Source: Gymnopilus junonius (lineage: Eukaryota; Basidiomycota; Agaricomycetes; Agaricales; Galerinaceae). Taken from it: 64,000 nucleotides of DNA. A program made the translations under genes and the position numbers. Positions 61,793-64,000 of the stretch are shown one piece after another (the first letter of the stretch is position 1; every line of letters begins with the position of its first letter). Location: the NCBI GenBank assembly GCA_015501075.1, contig JADNYJ010000072.1, forward strand, positions 123,671-187,670, given 5' to 3'. The notes beneath the pieces are model-generated. The model worked only from the letters and a program-made list of their open reading frames with translations. It had not been told where the DNA came from and searched no databases.

Positions 61793-62215
61793 AGAGGACG
61801 CAGGAAAAGGTATGCAGAGTTACTTTCAGAGAACATTTGAATGCCGACTTACATGATGCTCAGAGATGGAAGTCGAGTAGAATCTAGCAACAATGAAGTG
61901 CGTCAAGACATGTAAATGTCAGGTAGAGCCTAGCACTAGCAATGATGAAGTGTATCAAAACGGTATGAATCCTCTCTTTATTCTCTCTGCCCCTTTTGCT
62001 GATGCTCTGCTGCTTAGTTCCGCTTGCCCAGAATCAATGGATCGCCAGTCTTCTTGAGGAGTTCCAGTCTATGCCTATCTCTTGTCAAGCCTAACCAAAA
62101 AAGAGGAACTGCTGCCCTTCAGCTTTTGCTGAATATCAACTCCCTCTCTTACCTACTCCTGGCCAACTCCCAGTCTTTGTGGGTTTCGGAGAGGCCATCC
62201 TGAGAAGACCCCACC
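61793..62215. other. No resolved exon
   Basis: Contains an imperfect direct repeat (about 61876-61912 and 61923-61962, with GTAGARYCTAGCA and ATGAAGTG). The second unit would code EPSTSNDEVYQNG, so it may belong to an exon of a neighbouring gene. Confidence 0.35.
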
Positions 62216-63080
62216 ATGAAGGCATTCATGCAGGAGCTGAAGTCCTCTGAAGGCTGGCAAGGAGTCAACCACTTCACCGAAGAGGAAGACTGGGAAGTGA
62301 AGGCAAAAATGTCTCGTGTTTTTGGAACAGATGTCCAAACCCACTGGCAGGAGGGCGATCACTTTTTATCCGTCCTCAACTTCCCAATTCCAAACGTCAT
62401 TCGCGTTGCAAACCTGGCCATCCCGCTCTCTGGATCCGACCTCCCCACCAACTTCCACTTCTCAATGGAGGAGGGCGCTATACAACCTGGTTTGGGGCTG
62501 TTGTTCCACTCTCTGCCATCACCTCCTGCCATCTCGATGAGTGGGCGATGTCTTTATATCAATTCCACTGGCCGGAAAAAAGCTCTGGCTAGCTTGGCCT
62601 CGACGAAGAACAACTTCGGTATATGCCTTTTGGCTAAAGATGCACGGTAGCACCTCCCCATCGAAATCGCAATCAGCAGGCTAGAGGGCTTGAAGTTCTT
62701 CTGGTAGATACGAAGCAAGTGGCTTGGTCCCTCCCTCCCGCGACGCTGCACGCGGTGATAACTTTCTCTCGGACGGCCGCCCACATGAGTTCGTATTATG
62801 TCTCGTGGATGGCTTCAAGACCTCCAAGCTCGCCGTCTCCGTTCTGCTTGAGTGTTTGGGAGGAGACGAGATGGTGGCTTCAGAAGGCTCGGTGCAAGAG
62901 GCGTTCGACAACATACAACAATGCAATTTCATTGGCGAGGTTCCTGTTTGTCAGTCGGGTCGCCAGGAGGCGCTGAGGGCACTTAATGACCTTCACATGT
63001 CAAATCTTGCTTGCTGGGAGTGTTTAGCAGAAAAAATGAAGGACATGAGTTTGCTCGGCAAGGAGATCATCATTGGGTGA
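62216..63080 (+). CDS. Hypothetical protein, unrecognised
   Basis: Two exons, 62216-62646 and 62708-63080, with a 61-base intron (GTAGCA...TGGTAG), in phase, 267 residues. The start has a good context (CCACCATG). The protein seems globular: WEVKAKMSRVFGTDVQTHWQ, IRVANLAIPLSGSDLPTNFH, FNNFGIC-like, then after the splice EFVLCLVDGFKTSKLAVSVL, IQQCNFIGEVPVCQSGRQEA and LACWECLAEKMKDMSLLG. Both halves keep coding-like composition right up to the splice. No family recognised; it may travel with the neighbouring oxygenase genes. Confidence 0.55.
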
Positions 63081-64000
63081 AGAGGTGAAGAAAAGGCTCT
63101 TCCCCTCACCAGGTTAGAAGAGAGCTTGAAGAGGAAGACAGGTTGAACAAGCACTCTGCCTGAGGAAGACATAAGCATCTTTTTCATCTCAAGTCCATAC
63201 TGGTCTCTAAATCAAACCTGTCTTGTTTTCAGGAGGAAGGATGTCAAGATGTCTGACTCAAAATCCCCAAGAGATCAAGACATCTTCTACTAAAGAGGGA
63301 TGTACAGCTACCACTGCCTGCCCATCCTTCCCTCTGTGGACAAACGTCTGTGTCATACTTTAAGCTCATTTTTTGCGTCTTCCTAGCCCCTTAAATGTGT
63401 ATATAGATCTTGGTATTCTTTCTACTTGTATATAATCTTGTATACCCCCTACTAGCCTTCTAATTACATATATAGATTTTTCTAATCTTTCTACTTGTAT
63501 ATAGTTGCATATGCCCCTTGCTCTTAGTTCCTCTTACTTTTCCTATAATCTCTTCCATACTTCTGCCCTACCTTGTCATGTTGTCCATTAGAGCCTGTCT
63601 AATACACAATTGATATCCAGCTAATCAAAGTAAGGGCCACTTTCATTTCTGCCTCTGATACCTATGGTCTGCATCTTGTCCAAACAGCTGTTAAACTCAT
63701 CTGGCAATTGATGAATGCTGCATATCCACATTCTTCCACTTCCCCTGACACCTTCTCAACACTCAGCTGCTTCTTGACATCTGCCAGCCTCCCATATTTT
63801 CATGTCTTGTTCAGATTTTTTACAAATTTAATTCTTTCCCCTCAGAGGCTGGTTCATACACATATAGCACAACTGCATGAGTACTCGAACATATAAGGCT
63901 CTAGAAGCCTCACAGTTCATAGATAATAAATTTATTAATTGAATCATAAACTCCTCATTACATTTGGGTGTATCTATGAAAACTACTTTTGTCTTCTACA
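63081..64000. other. 3' flank, AT-rich, no gene
   Basis: Two related units of about 65 bases (63393-63457 and 63461-63520) share TATATAGATTT/C, TTTCTACTTGTATATA and a pyrimidine run. Otherwise nothing. Confidence 0.5.

Overview
The window looks like nuclear DNA of a filamentous basidiomycete of the Agaricomycetes. Nearly every recognisable gene is cut by introns of about 45-75 bases with GT...AG ends. The families present are ones expanded in mushroom-forming fungi: DUF6533-type membrane proteins, F-box/leucine-rich proteins, a coiled-coil protein with a conserved Cys/Trp C-terminus, a nuclease-like orphan, a JmjC protein and a TET/JBP-like dioxygenase. All exon joins below were worked out by hand from splice signals and reading phase, without homology searches or transcript data. 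Family names rest on recognised motifs only.

Layout. 1-10.7 kb is gene-dense and mostly intact: two DUF6533-type genes, a small membrane protein, an F-box protein, a conserved one-helix protein and a coiled-coil membrane protein. 10.7-18.3 kb is sparse. It holds a frame-broken Ser/Thr-rich gene (13.3-15.0 kb) followed by partial copies of related sequence. 18.3-20.8 kb has an intronless gene and a leucine-rich gene. 20.8-27.7 kb is largely gene-poor. 27.7-34.4 kb holds a decayed gene coding for an MLKL/HeLo-like helical bundle plus a TIR-like domain, an intact PD-(D/E)XK-like nuclease gene, the 3' end of a Copia retrotransposon, and a broken copy of a mitochondrial methionyl-tRNA synthetase. 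34.4-38.8 kb is low-complexity and gene-poor.

38.8-50 kb is the most rearranged part: a truncated F-box gene, hairpin-rich repeats, and a large inverted repeat (arms of about 1.78 kb around a 167-base spacer, centre near 46,102). The inverted repeat lies between two copies of the 3' junction of a convergent gene pair. 50-52 kb holds a defective RecQ-type helicase flanked by inverted repeats. 52.4-63.1 kb carries a 15-exon JmjC gene (1269 codons, intact) facing a 7-exon TET/JBP-like gene (672 codons, intact), plus two unrecognised genes.

Several genes (13.3-15.0, 27.7-29.1, 32.8-34.4 and 42.3-43.9 kb, and one coiled coil at 9.7 kb) carry single-base frame breaks, while their neighbours are clean. 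Either these loci are decaying or the assembly has local indel errors; raw reads would decide. No CRISPR array, rRNA or convincing tRNA gene was seen.
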